Below the pieces are notes generated by a model. The model had not been told where the DNA came from, made no database searches, and saw only the letters and a list, made by a program, of their open reading frames with translations. A DNA stretch of 64,000 nucleotides from Rufibacter sp. DG15C (GTDB lineage Bacteria > Bacteroidota > Bacteroidia > Cytophagales > Hymenobacteraceae), in NCBI RefSeq assembly GCF_001577755.1, contig NZ_CP010776.1:3720001-3784000 (forward strand). The letters are read 5' to 3'. A program made the translations under genes and the position numbers. Shown piece after piece: positions 9,122 to 17,539 of this stretch. The stretch's first letter is position 1. Each line of letters begins with the position of its first letter.

Positions 9122-9469
9122 ATGCATCTTGAAACGCTTCGTGCCTTCTGCCTTTCCTTGCCCGCCGTCACCGAAGATGTCAAATGGGAGCATGACCTAT
9201 GCTTTTCCATTGGTGGCAAGATGTTCTGCGTGGCCAGCTTGGAGTCTCCGCTTTCCTTTTCGTTTAAGGTGAACCCAGAAGACTTCCATGAATTGTCGGT
9301 TCTGCCGGGTCTTACCCCTGCCCCGTACCTGGCACGTTACCACTGGATTTTAGCCTCTGACGGAAACACCCTCTCCCAAGCCGAAGTGGAGCGACGGATT
9401 AAAGACTCTTATGAAATGATAAAGTCTAAGCTCCCTAAGAAGGCTTTGAAAGACGCGGGCCTTTTATAG
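9122..9469 (+). CDS. MmcQ/YjbR family DNA-binding-like protein
   Basis: The 115-residue protein matches the small YjbR/MmcQ (CyaY-like fold) family. It opens with METLR-type MHLETLRAFCLSLPAVTEDVKW, followed by FSIGGKMFCVASL, FSFKVNPEDF and ARYHWILA. These proteins are often called DNA-binding, but the molecular role is poorly known. The ATG at 9122 is chosen because family members start at this point; the longer frame from 9080 would translate part of palindrome copy 5. Confidence 0.87.
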   Translation: MHLETLRAFCLSLPAVTEDVKWEHDLCFSIGGKMFCVASLESPLSFSFKVNPEDFHELSVLPGLTPAPYLARYHWILASDGNTLSQAEVERRIKDSYEMIKSKLPKKALKDAGLL

Positions 9470-9735
9470 ACCAACCACCTCTACAAGGTAGTCCTTCCTT
9501 AAGGTCTACTCTTAAGCTTCCAACTTTCCTTTTCTACCTGCTCACATCGTCAAAAGTACGGTGAGGGATTTCTCGTATTGTCTATTTCCTTATCAACCAA
9601 AGGAATTACTACTCTCCTATTTAATTGTCTTTCAATAAGTTAATATTTGAAAGTATGGTACCCTCGTGCTCGGTTGAGATTAGTGTACCTTTCTCGTTTT
9701 AGAGTTATCCTGCTATAATTTTATCCTTATTTAAA
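9470..9735. other. Gene-free stretch upstream of the siderophore receptor
   Basis: No gene or RNA family was recognised. The stretch is AT-rich and leads into the palindromic operator candidate listed next. Confidence 0.5.
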
Positions 9736-9806
9736 AATAATCTAAATATTATTTGGACTGTGTCTAAATAGGCTGTTAGTTTGTGTCAGTTTAGAACTAA
9801 TCTAAA
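9736..9806 (+). promoter_or_regulatory. Palindromic operator candidate for metal-dependent repression
   Basis: Between 9790 and 9806 lies TTTAGA-ACTAA-TCTAAA, a perfect 6-bp inverted repeat 14 nt before the start codon. Further TCTAAA(T) half-sites occur at 9741 and near 9773, and TCTAAATAAATATTAGA overlaps the first palindrome. The half-site resembles those bound by DtxR/MntR-type iron or manganese repressors. The position in front of a siderophore receptor fits iron control. The regulator itself is not in the window. Confidence 0.45.
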
Positions 9807-9819
9807 TAAATATTAGAAC

Positions 9820-12240
9820 ATGAGCCCAAACTATACCTCCCCTATCTCCCCAAAAGCCTTCTTTGTTACCATCCTCTTTTTCCTATGTTCCCTCTCCTTG
9901 ATTGCGCAGAACAATGCATTGCGTGGGCGGGTTACCTCAGCAGATGGTGAGCCTGCCGCCTATGTGTCGGTGTTATTAAAAGAAGCGAACAAGTCAGCTA
10001 TCACCAATGAAGAAGGGGCTTTCACTTTCAAGAATATTCCTGCGGGCACCTATACCCTTATTGCCACTTGCATTGGCTATGAGGCCCAAGAAAAGCTGGT
10101 GAATGTGAACGCGGGTCAAACCACCATACAAGATTTTCTTGTAAACAAAACCTCAACCCAATTGCAAGAGGTGACGGTAACCGGCAGACAGTCTATTAAC
10201 GAGAAGCCGGTTGCCATTGGTAAAATTGCCATCAATCCTCTTGATCTGCCGCAAAGTACCACCATCATTGGAGCCGAAGTATTGGAAAAACAGCAGGTTC
10301 AGACCCTGGGTGAAGTCTTACAACAGGTGAATGGTGTCTACCAGATGGGCAATACCGGAGGCACCCAGGAAGAGATTGCCGGCCGCGGCTTCGCGTTTGG
10401 GAGCAGCAACACCTTCAAAAACGGATCGCGGTTCAACAACGGCATCATGCCCGAGATGTCCAGCCTGGAGCGCGTAGAAGTCTTGAAAGGAAGCAATGCC
10501 ATCTTGTTCGGCAACGTGGCCGCCGGCGGTGTCTTGAACCTGGTGACCAAAAAACCGAAGTTTGAGCACGGCGGTGAAATATCCATGCGGGCCGGAAGCT
10601 ACGACTACTATAAGCCAACTGTGGACGTGTATGGCTCCATCAATAACAGCGACCAGTTCGCTTATCGCCTTAACACCACGTATTTAAACGCTGGTAGTTT
10701 TAGAGACCAAGTAAAAGCAGAACGCTTCTACATCAACCCTTCGGTCTTATTCAAGGCCAGCGCTAAAACAGAAATCTTGCTGGAAGGCGATTATATGCAT
10801 GACACGCGCACGCCAGACTACGGGGTGGGTGCCATCAACTATGCCATCACCAACTTGCCGCGCAGCACGTATTTGGGCGTTTCCTTCGCCAAAAACGAGG
10901 TAGAACAGCGCAGTGCCATGGCTACCATTACGCACCGCCTAAACGACAACTTTGAGATACGAAGCACCAACTCTTTCCAGAATTACAATGTGGCTTTGCT
11001 GACCACTTCCCGCCCTACCAATTTTGTGATTGACGCCGAAGGAAGGTCAAACGGCGACCTGAAAAGAGGTTTGCAACGCTCTGCCTCAGATGAAAAATAC
11101 TACCTAACCCAACTGGACTTTATCGGCAAATTAACGACCGGTTCTGTAAAACACACCTTATTGGTTGGTGGCGACGCTGATAAGTATGACACAGAGGCTC
11201 CCGTGTTTAACGCCATAGCCGCCTATGATGTCATCAACATCTACAACCTGAACGCAGACAACCAGCGCAAAGACATACCAGACTTTACCACCAAGCCCTA
11301 CAACACAAAAACCGTTTCTAACCGCTTCGGGTTGTATGCGCAGGATTTGATCAGTGTATCTGAGAAGCTGAAAGTGTTGGCGGGCTTACGTTACAGCGCC
11401 ATTGACACCGAAGGAGAATCTACGGTCACCGACCCATCTACCAAGAAAGAAGTGCTGGGCACCAGCAACAGCAATGACTACGCCTTCAGCCCAAGAGCGG
11501 GAGTGGTTTTTCAGCCTACGCAGAATATGTCTTTGTTTGTCAGCTATGCCAACTCGTTTACGCCTAACACCGGGACAGACGTTAACCTAAAGCCCCTTGA
11601 CCCTTCCATCACAGACCAGTATGAAGTTGGGTTGAAGAACGAATTGCTGAACGGTTTACTTTCTGCCAACCTAACGGCCTACCAAATCAAGAACAGCAAC
11701 TTTGCGCAACGAGCCTTGTTCTTAGCAGATGGTGTAACCGCCAATACCAACAACAACATCAAAGAATTGGCCGGCGAGGTAACTAGTCAAGGCATTGAGT
11801 TGGATCTAATGAGCAAACCAATACAAGGTTGGTCATTAATTGGAGGCTACAGCTACAATGACACCCGCTACACCAAAAGCAACACCTACGCCAAAAACGA
11901 GCGCCTGCGCTACAACCCATCTCATACGGCCAACGCCAGCGTGTTCTATGCCTTCCAGAAGGCTGAGTTAAGTGGTTTGAACTTAGGTGCAACGGCCTTT
12001 TATGTAGGTGACCGGTTGGCCGGCCGAAACCGAACAGATGCCAACCCCACGTACAAACTGATAGCCCTGCCTAATTACATGATGTTTGATGCCCACGTAG
12101 GCTATGCTTATCAGCGGGTGTCCCTTCGCCTAAAAATGACCAACCTCCTGAACAAACTGAGCTATAACGCCCATGATGACAACAGCATCAATCCAATCGC
12201 TCCAAGACAGTTTGTAACTACAATTGCCTACAAGCTTTAA
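9820..12240 (+). CDS. TonB-dependent siderophore receptor
   Basis: The 806-residue outer-membrane receptor probably imports ferric siderophores using TonB energy. It has a signal peptide (to about residue 29) and a carboxypeptidase-like domain at about 33-115 (ALRGRVTSADGEPAAYVSV). A TonB plug at about 130-245 has TLGEVLQQVNGVYQMG and LERVEVLKGSNAILFGNVAAGGVLNLVTKKP. A 22-strand-type barrel follows, ending in RQFVTTIAYKL. The plug text fits the FhuA/FecA-like siderophore subfamily. No siderophore synthesis or inner-membrane import genes are adjacent. A Rho-independent terminator follows. Confidence 0.93.
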   Translation: MSPNYTSPISPKAFFVTILFFLCSLSLIAQNNALRGRVTSADGEPAAYVSVLLKEANKSAITNEEGAFTFKNIPAGTYTLIATCIGYEAQEKLVNVNAGQTTIQDFLVNKTSTQLQEVTVTGRQSINEKPVAIGKIAINPLDLPQSTTIIGAEVLEKQQVQTLGEVLQQVNGVYQMGNTGGTQEEIAGRGFAFGSSNTFKNGSRFNNGIMPEMSSLERVEVLKGSNAILFGNVAAGGVLNLVTKKPKFEHGGEISMRAGSYDYYKPTVDVYGSINNSDQFAYRLNTTYLNAGSFRDQVKAERFYINPSVLFKASAKTEILLEGDYMHDTRTPDYGVGAINYAITNLPRSTYLGVSFAKNEVEQRSAMATITHRLNDNFEIRSTNSFQNYNVALLTTSRPTNFVIDAEGRSNGDLKRGLQRSASDEKYYLTQLDFIGKLTTGSVKHTLLVGGDADKYDTEAPVFNAIAAYDVINIYNLNADNQRKDIPDFTTKPYNTKTVSNRFGLYAQDLISVSEKLKVLAGLRYSAIDTEGESTVTDPSTKKEVLGTSNSNDYAFSPRAGVVFQPTQNMSLFVSYANSFTPNTGTDVNLKPLDPSITDQYEVGLKNELLNGLLSANLTAYQIKNSNFAQRALFLADGVTANTNNNIKELAGEVTSQGIELDLMSKPIQGWSLIGGYSYNDTRYTKSNTYAKNERLRYNPSHTANASVFYAFQKAELSGLNLGATAFYVGDRLAGRNRTDANPTYKLIALPNYMMFDAHVGYAYQRVSLRLKMTNLLNKLSYNAHDDNSINPIAPRQFVTTIAYKL

Positions 12241-12249
12241 TTGAAAAAT

Positions 12250-12290
12250 GAATCCGGTGTTCTGCCTACAGAGCGCCGGATTCTCTTTTT
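12250..12290 (+). terminator. Rho-independent terminator
   Basis: An 8-bp stem GAATCCGG/CCGGATTC, reinforced by an inner TCTG/CAGA pairing, is followed by TCTTTTT. It ends the siderophore receptor transcript. Confidence 0.85.
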
Positions 12291-12328
12291 AGTGAGTATG
12301 ACGCAAAACTTGATGTGAAACTAAAAGC

Positions 12329-12366
12329 CGTTTTTGGGTTGTTTTCTAAAAAGTAGGCTAAAAACG
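12329..12366. repeat. 38-nt dispersed palindrome, copy 6
   Basis: A family copy with a diverged centre: CGTTTTTGGGTTG left and TAGGCTAAAAACG right. Confidence 0.78.
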
Positions 12367-12422
12367 ATTTTGGTTTTAGCCGTTCCCCCAACTAAATTTA
12401 TAGCACCTTAATTACCCCTACT

Positions 12423-12542
12423 ATGGCAGACTGGAAAAAAGCCCTCAAGCGCATGGGCATAGCTGGCTTTCTGTTTTTCTTTATCAAAGGCCTCATTTGG
12501 ATCTTTATCTTTTTGGGTGGCGCCAAGCTTATCTTTGACTAA
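12423..12542 (+). CDS. 39-residue membrane microprotein
   Basis: This short ORF has a basic amphipathic start (MADWKKALKRMG) followed by one hydrophobic segment (IAGFLFFFIKGLIWIFIFLGG). That is the layout of a single-pass inner-membrane peptide with the N-terminus in the cytoplasm. It has ATG and TAA, lies between a 38-nt repeat and a gene-free stretch, and has no overlapping alternative gene. Similar tiny proteins with an IAGFLFF-IKGLIW core are, as I recall, frequent in Bacteroidota. The function is unknown. Confidence 0.62.
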   Translation: MADWKKALKRMGIAGFLFFFIKGLIWIFIFLGGAKLIFD

Positions 12543-12850
12543 CAACCTGCCATCTATTACATCCTAGTAAGCTCCACTCAACAGGCACGCTCCTATATTT
12601 CTGCTTCTTTTGCTTTCCCAGTGGAGGTCCCCTATCTACGCATCAGCTGGTTAATAGTATAAATACTGAGAATCAGTTAGAGATTTCCATTTTACTTCCT
12701 ACCTTTTCTGCCAGAATCATCTCTTCCAAATTCATTCATCCTATTAGATTATGATGAAGGATTGATTCACCCACTACCGCAGTTTCCTCCAATGCGGCGC
12801 TGGACTTAGCCAAACTTAGCGTTCAAACCCTTTTAGCTTCCGCGTACCCT
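12543..12850. other. Gene-free stretch before the ketosynthase gene
   Basis: No gene is seen. One perfect 12-bp palindrome, AGTATAAATACT, lies at 12656-12667 and could be a regulator site; nothing else stands out. Confidence 0.45.
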
Positions 12851-13936
12851 ATGGCTTCCCGTTTTCTTTCTTCTGTCATAACAGGCTCTGGCCGGTATAT
12901 TCCTGGCAACGTCATTGACAACTCCCATTTCCTGAACAGCTCTTTCTTTGATGCCCAAGGTCATTCTTTGGAAGGCTCCAATGAAACCATCATCCGCAAG
13001 TTTCAGCAGATTACGGGCATTAGGGAAAGGCGCTTCGCAGAGGAGGGTATGGTTTCTTCTGACTTGGGGTTTAGAGCGGCTCAAGAAGCCATTGCGCACG
13101 CCCAAATTGACCCAGAGACTTTGGATTATATCATTGTCGCGCATAATTACGGAGACGTGAAAGCCGGTTGTGGCTGCGTGGACATGGTGCCTACCTTGGC
13201 GGCAAGGGTGAAACATTTATTACAGATTAAGAATCCCTATACCGTGGCCTATGACCTGCCTTTTGGGTGCCCGGGTTGGTTGCAGGCTATTATTCAGGCG
13301 CATTATTTCTTGCAGTCTGGGGACGCCAAGCGCATTCTGGTCATTGGCGCCGAAACCCTTTCCAGAGTCTCTGACCCGCATGACCGGGACAGCATGATTT
13401 ACTCTGACGGCGCCGGGGCGGTCATCCTGGAAGCAAAGGAAACTGAGTCTAAGGTGGGTATTCTGGGACATTTAACCGTTTCAGACACTTACTCGCAAGC
13501 CCATTGGCTACGCAATACGCACTCCTATAACCCAAGCGTCCCCAAAGACCAGCTCTACATTAAAATGGACGGTCGCAAGATTTATGAATATGCCTTAACG
13601 GCGGTACCGCAGGTGATACAAAAGTGCTTGCAGAAAGCTGGTGTAGAGTTATTGGACATCCAGAAAGTACTCATCCACCAGGCCAATGAGAAAATGGACG
13701 AGGCCATGCTAGAGCGTTTGTTCAAATTGTATGGGCATTCTGAGATTCCGGAGGGCATCATGCCGATGACGGTGAACACGCTGGGGAATAATTCGGTGGC
13801 CACCTTACCCATCTTATTTGATTTGGTGAATAGAAAGGAATTGGATTCTCACCATTTTGAAGCGGGTAAACCGGTGGTTTTCGCCTCGGTGGGCGCGGGC
13901 ATGAACGCCAACGCGGTGGTTTATCAAATGCCTTAG
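12851..13936 (+). CDS. 3-oxoacyl-ACP synthase III-like ketosynthase
   Basis: The 361-residue thiolase-fold enzyme has the FabH triad: Cys140 in DLPFGCPGW, His276 in LIHQANEKMDEAML, and Asn at 313/314 in NTLGNNSVATLP. FabH-type enzymes condense an acyl-CoA with malonyl-ACP. This protein is somewhat longer than housekeeping FabH (about 320-335) and is not in a fab cluster. It may therefore be a secondary ketoacyl-ACP synthase III serving special acyl chains. The next gene, a flavin monooxygenase, lies 121 bp away; a shared pathway is possible but unproven. Confidence 0.87.
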   Translation: MASRFLSSVITGSGRYIPGNVIDNSHFLNSSFFDAQGHSLEGSNETIIRKFQQITGIRERRFAEEGMVSSDLGFRAAQEAIAHAQIDPETLDYIIVAHNYGDVKAGCGCVDMVPTLAARVKHLLQIKNPYTVAYDLPFGCPGWLQAIIQAHYFLQSGDAKRILVIGAETLSRVSDPHDRDSMIYSDGAGAVILEAKETESKVGILGHLTVSDTYSQAHWLRNTHSYNPSVPKDQLYIKMDGRKIYEYALTAVPQVIQKCLQKAGVELLDIQKVLIHQANEKMDEAMLERLFKLYGHSEIPEGIMPMTVNTLGNNSVATLPILFDLVNRKELDSHHFEAGKPVVFASVGAGMNANAVVYQMP

Positions 13937-14057
13937 CCATACTTCTTCTGAAAATACTTGCTTGCAATAGAAGCTCCCTAACAAGTTTTTCTATTCCAAG
14001 ACAATGTAGTACGCTGCTTTTCTGTTGAGATTGGCAGAAACCTTACCACAGTGAACC

Positions 14058-15194
14058 ATGACCATCGGGATAATTGGGGGCGGCATAGGTGGCTTGACCA
14101 CGGCCATTGCCCTGCACCAGCTTAACTATAATGTAGAGGTATTTGAGGCAGCGCCCGCCTTTGCGCCGGTAGGTGCTGGTTTAGCCTTGGCCGCCAATGC
14201 CATCAAAGGATTCCAGAAGCTGGGCATTGCCGAAGACATCATTGCCAAAGGACAGTGTTTGGACGGCTTTCACATTTTTGACGAAAAGGGTACCCTCATC
14301 AACCGCACCGACAGCCGGGCCATGAGCGCCAAATACGGCTTGGACAACTTTGTCATCCATAGAGCCAGTTTACATGAGGCCTTGTTGGGCCATTTGAACA
14401 ATGTTCCTTTGCATGTAAACAAACGAGTTGTCAAAGCAGATACTTCAGGCGAGGGCGTTTTACTTACATTTCAGGATGGCGCCACCCGGCAGCTAGATTT
14501 TGTGATGGTAGCCGATGGAATTAACTCAGCTGTAAGACAGCAACTGCTTCCTGCCTCTACCCCCAGATACGCCGGATACACTTGCTGGCGTGCCGTGAGT
14601 GAGAACCCGGGTTTGTCGGCGCACTACGCCTCAGAAACTTGGGGACCGGCCGGTCGTGTAGGATGGACGCCTTTGCAGGACAATAAGATCTACTGGTTTG
14701 CCTGCATCAATGCCACTCAGAATGACCCCGCCATGAAGGCCATGACTATTGAGGGACTACGGGCACATTTCAAAAATTACCACACTCCCATTCCCGAGCT
14801 TTTTGCCGCCACGCACGCTGAGCAACTGTTGTGGCATGACTTGTATGATTTGGCGCCATTGCAGTCATATGCGTTCAAGAACCTGTTGCTTTTAGGAGAT
14901 GCGGCCCACGCCACCACGCCCAACATGGGACAAGGCGCATGCCAGGCCGTGGAAGATGCTGCGGTACTAGCAGATGAACTGACTCGGGAACGTGATCTTA
15001 ATGTGGTGGCCAAGTGCTTTGAGAAACGTCGCCTGGCCCGTACGCACTGGATCACCAACCAATCTAGACTGCTTGGAAACGTAGCCCAATCCACCAACCC
15101 ACTTTTTATAAAGGCCAGGAACTTCGCGCTGCGCAATATGCCTAATGCCATCAATAACCGGCAGTTGGAGAAAGTCTACTCCGTAGATTTCTAA
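14058..15194 (+). CDS. FAD-dependent monooxygenase (aromatic hydroxylase type)
   Basis: The 378-residue group A flavoprotein hydroxylase has the FAD dinucleotide-binding GGGIGG (7-12) at the start and the second FAD motif LLLLGDAAHATTPNMGQGACQAVEDA at about 276-300. Between them is a DFVMVADGINSAVR motif (DG motif, FAD/NAD(P)H contacts). It uses NAD(P)H and O2 to hydroxylate an organic substrate, resembling salicylate/6-hydroxynicotinate-3-monooxygenase-like enzymes. The substrate cannot be read from sequence. A 38-nt palindrome follows. Confidence 0.9.
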   Translation: MTIGIIGGGIGGLTTAIALHQLNYNVEVFEAAPAFAPVGAGLALAANAIKGFQKLGIAEDIIAKGQCLDGFHIFDEKGTLINRTDSRAMSAKYGLDNFVIHRASLHEALLGHLNNVPLHVNKRVVKADTSGEGVLLTFQDGATRQLDFVMVADGINSAVRQQLLPASTPRYAGYTCWRAVSENPGLSAHYASETWGPAGRVGWTPLQDNKIYWFACINATQNDPAMKAMTIEGLRAHFKNYHTPIPELFAATHAEQLLWHDLYDLAPLQSYAFKNLLLLGDAAHATTPNMGQGACQAVEDAAVLADELTRERDLNVVAKCFEKRRLARTHWITNQSRLLGNVAQSTNPLFIKARNFALRNMPNAINNRQLEKVYSVDF

Positions 15195-15207
15195 AAAGAA
15201 GAAAATC

Positions 15208-15245
15208 CGTTTTTAGTCTATTTTGGTGAAATCAGGCTAAAAACG
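15208..15245. repeat. 38-nt dispersed palindrome, copy 7
   Basis: The core is flanked by AATC/GATT, so the pairing extends over 15204-15249. It lies between two convergent genes and could act on both strands. Confidence 0.85.
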
Positions 15246-15284
15246 GATTTTTAGTTGATGGGAATAGATGGCAAGCACTTTTAA

Positions 15285-16268
15285 CTATTGAAGCGAAGCC
15301 GCTATATCATAGGAATATGAACTAGCGGTATCTAGCCGCATTATATCGTGCTCAGTTAAGATAAGCTGCGTGGCTTTGATTAAGTCCTGTACCTGTTCCA
15401 AACTGGTGGCACTGGCAATGGGCGCGGTGATAGAGGGTCTAGCTATGAGCCAGGCCAGAGACACCTGCGCCGGTGTAGCCTGATGGTGCGCCGAGATCAA
15501 GTCCAAGGCCGCCAGAATCCTGACGCCGCGATCAGTAAAAAACTTCTGCATGCCACCACCGCGGGGGCTTTTTTTGAAATCTGCGGGGCTGCGGTACTTT
15601 CCCGTCAAAAAGCCACTGGCTAAAGCATAATAAGATATTACTCCTATGTTGTGCTCCTTTACCACCTGCTCCAGCTCGTGCTCAAAGCCTTCGCGGTTGT
15701 AGAGGTTGTATTCTGGTTGCAGGGTCTGGTAACTGGGCAAGCCGTGGTCCTTGCTAATGGCTAAGGCTTCTTTTAAGCGGTTGGCCTTGATGTTGGAGGC
15801 CCCTATAGCGCGTATCTTTCCTTGTTCCAACAGTAACTGGTAGGCTTCCAGGGTTTCCTGGAACGGGGTGCTGGCGTCGTCCACATGGGACTGGTACAGG
15901 TCAATGTAGTCGGTTTGGAGCCGCTTCAAAGACCCTTCCACTGATTTGAGGATGTATTCTTTTCTGAGGCCTTTGCGCTCTGGCGTGATTTCCCAGCCTA
16001 CTTTAGTGGCAATAATTACTTTGTCCCGGTTGCCTCTAGATTTTACCCAGTTGCCAATGATGGTTTCAGACTCGCCGCCCTGGTTGCCGGGCACCCAGCT
16101 AGAGTAAGAGTCTGCGGTGTCAATGAGGTTCAGGCCTGCCTCCGTGAACGCATCCAGCAACTGGAAGGAGGTTTTCTCATCTACGGTCCACCCAAACACG
16201 TTTCCGCCGAAGGCCAGCGGCCCCACCTCAATTCCTGAATTACCTAAGGATTTCTTTTTCATAATCAT
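15285..16268 (-). CDS. Aldo/keto reductase
   Basis: The 327-residue (beta/alpha)8-barrel NADPH oxidoreductase has the family motifs LAFGGNVFGW, LIDTADSY (catalytic Asp and Tyr), KVIIATKVG (catalytic Lys) and LYQSHVDD (catalytic His). Near the C-terminus are IASATSLEQVQDL and the cofactor-contact region. It reduces aldehydes or ketones to alcohols; the substrate is unknown. An alternative ATG lies 6 nt inside the frame. It is transcribed in the same direction as, and downstream of, the nitroreductase, but a strong terminator lies between them. Confidence 0.92.
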   Translation of the reverse strand: MIMKKKSLGNSGIEVGPLAFGGNVFGWTVDEKTSFQLLDAFTEAGLNLIDTADSYSSWVPGNQGGESETIIGNWVKSRGNRDKVIIATKVGWEITPERKGLRKEYILKSVEGSLKRLQTDYIDLYQSHVDDASTPFQETLEAYQLLLEQGKIRAIGASNIKANRLKEALAISKDHGLPSYQTLQPEYNLYNREGFEHELEQVVKEHNIGVISYYALASGFLTGKYRSPADFKKSPRGGGMQKFFTDRGVRILAALDLISAHHQATPAQVSLAWLIARPSITAPIASATSLEQVQDLIKATQLILTEHDIMRLDTASSYSYDIAASLQ

Positions 16269-16294
16269 ATCCTGTACTGTTGGCTATACACGCA

Positions 16295-16334
16295 AAAACA
16301 GAAACACCCGCCTCGGGTATGGGGCGGGTGTTTC
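16295..16334 (-). terminator. Rho-independent terminator of the nitroreductase gene
   Basis: A perfect 12-bp stem GAAACACCCGCC/GGCGGGTGTTTC is followed on the minus strand by TGTTTTTG. It separates the nitroreductase from the aldo/keto reductase. Confidence 0.87.
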
Positions 16335-16357
16335 ACTCAATATCCGTTCTAAGGAGT

Positions 16358-16990
16358 TTACGCTAACTCCAGGAAAAGGTCTTTCTTACTCCGGCGTACC
16401 TTTTTAGCAGCCGCCAGCACATCTTTCTCAGCATCACGGTATCCTAAGGCCATAATGGTCACGCTACGCAGGCCTTTCTCTGATAAACCAAGGATTTCAT
16501 CCAAAGCGGCTGGGTCAAAACCCTCCATAGGCGTGGCGTCTACGCGCTCGGCAGCTGCTGCTACCAAGCCCGTGCCCAAGGCTATATAGCTTTGCTTAGC
16601 GGCCCATTGGAAGTTCTGCTCTGCCGTACGGCTGTTGATAGTGCCTTTCAAGCTGCCGGCAAAACCGTCTAGAGAAGAGACATCAATGCCTCGCTCCAGC
16701 GCAATCTGATTCATGTATGCATCTACCTGCGCATCTGTCAAATTAGCCCAAGCCGCGAAGATCAATAAATGCGAGGCTTCTACTATCTGCGGCTGGTTAT
16801 AGGCCACGGCTTGTATTTTCTTTCTTACTGCTGGGTCTTGTACCACCAGCACGCTATACGGCTGAAACCCCATAGACGAAGCCGATAAACGAATGGCCTC
16901 CAGGATGTTGTTCAGTTTCTCTTCCGGAATGGCTTCTCCGGTCATGCGTTTGGTGGCGTAGCGCCAGTTCAAGTCTTCAATCAGTTTCAT
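16358..16990 (-). CDS. NAD(P)H-dependent oxidoreductase, nitroreductase family
   Basis: The 210-residue FMN-binding protein begins MKLIEDLNWRYATKRM, typical of NfsB/YdgI-like nitroreductases. It includes RLSASSMGFQPYSVLVVQDP (FMN/substrate contact) and QSYIALGTGLVAAAAERVDATPMEGFDP. It reduces nitro compounds, quinones or flavins with NAD(P)H. The frame is open to 17053, but the ATG at 16990 gives the family start and leaves room for the promoter. It is divergent from an HxlR-type regulator; a 30-bp palindrome lies between them, so redox/electrophile-responsive control is likely. Confidence 0.9.
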   Translation of the reverse strand: MKLIEDLNWRYATKRMTGEAIPEEKLNNILEAIRLSASSMGFQPYSVLVVQDPAVRKKIQAVAYNQPQIVEASHLLIFAAWANLTDAQVDAYMNQIALERGIDVSSLDGFAGSLKGTINSRTAEQNFQWAAKQSYIALGTGLVAAAAERVDATPMEGFDPAALDEILGLSEKGLRSVTIMALGYRDAEKDVLAAAKKVRRSKKDLFLELA

Positions 16991-17028
16991 TTCGAAATTT
17001 TTGTGTGTATCTACGACTGTTGTATAAA

Positions 17029-17036
17029 CAAATTTA
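17029..17036 (-). promoter_or_regulatory. -7 promoter element for the nitroreductase gene
   Basis: Read on the minus strand this is TAAATTTG, matching the Bacteroidota TAnnTTTG -7 element, about 40 nt before the nitroreductase ATG. The palindromic operator lies immediately upstream of it. No well-spaced -33 TTG is seen. Confidence 0.5.
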
Positions 17037-17056
17037 CGTAACTTTGGTTTCAAATA

Positions 17057-17086
17057 GATACCTATATACTCAAGTATACCGGTATC
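17057..17086. promoter_or_regulatory. 30-bp palindromic operator between nitroreductase and HxlR genes
   Basis: GATACCTATATACT and AGTATACCGGTATC form an inverted repeat around a central CA, with 12 of 14 positions paired. Such GTATAC-rich palindromes are typical of HxlR/MarR-type winged-helix sites. It lies 22 nt before the regulator ATG and 67 nt before the nitroreductase ATG, so it could control both genes. Confidence 0.7.
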
Positions 17087-17107
17087 CTACATGAAAGTCA
17101 GATAGCC

Positions 17108-17473
17108 ATGGAAACCATCACAGTACCAGACACGGGTATGTGCATTACCCACATTCTTCCTATCAGAGATGCATTGGACATCTTGAGCGGCAAATGGAAG
17201 ATTCCTATCATTGTGGCCCTGTGCGTGCACAAGCGCCGGTTCAAAGAGCTGCACCGCGACGTGACGGGCATCACGGCCAAGATGCTGTCTAAGGAATTGA
17301 AGGAGTTGGAAGTGAACAAGCTGGTGAAGCGCACGGTACATGAAACCTCTCCGGTCACCGTTGAATATTCCATCACGGAGTATGGCCACAGCCTGGCACC
17401 CGTCATCAGAGAGCTGCGTGATTGGGGCCTAAAGCACCGTGACAAGATCATTTACCATCCAGAAGAAGCTTAA
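17108..17473 (+). CDS. HxlR-family winged-helix transcriptional regulator
   Basis: The 121-residue protein has the complete HxlR domain: ALDILSGKWKIPIIVAL, then RRFKELHRDVTGITAKMLSKELKELE (recognition helix) and the wing VEYSITEYGHSL. HxlR proteins act as dimers, often sensing electrophiles or oxidants through a Cys near the N-terminus; C13 (MCITH) is in the usual position. Divergence from a nitroreductase with a shared palindrome strongly suggests this regulator controls that gene and itself. Confidence 0.92.
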   Translation: METITVPDTGMCITHILPIRDALDILSGKWKIPIIVALCVHKRRFKELHRDVTGITAKMLSKELKELEVNKLVKRTVHETSPVTVEYSITEYGHSLAPVIRELRDWGLKHRDKIIYHPEEA

Positions 17474-17495
17474 GCCTCTCATCTTATATATAATC

Positions 17496-17533
17496 CGTTT
17501 TTGGCCTGTTTTTCAGAATTCAGGCCGAAAACG
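17496..17533. repeat. 38-nt dispersed palindrome, copy 8
   Basis: The pairing extends to 17492-17537 (AATC/GATT). It sits between the convergent HxlR and DctA genes, right next to both stop codons. Confidence 0.9.
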
Positions 17534-17539
17534 GATTTT

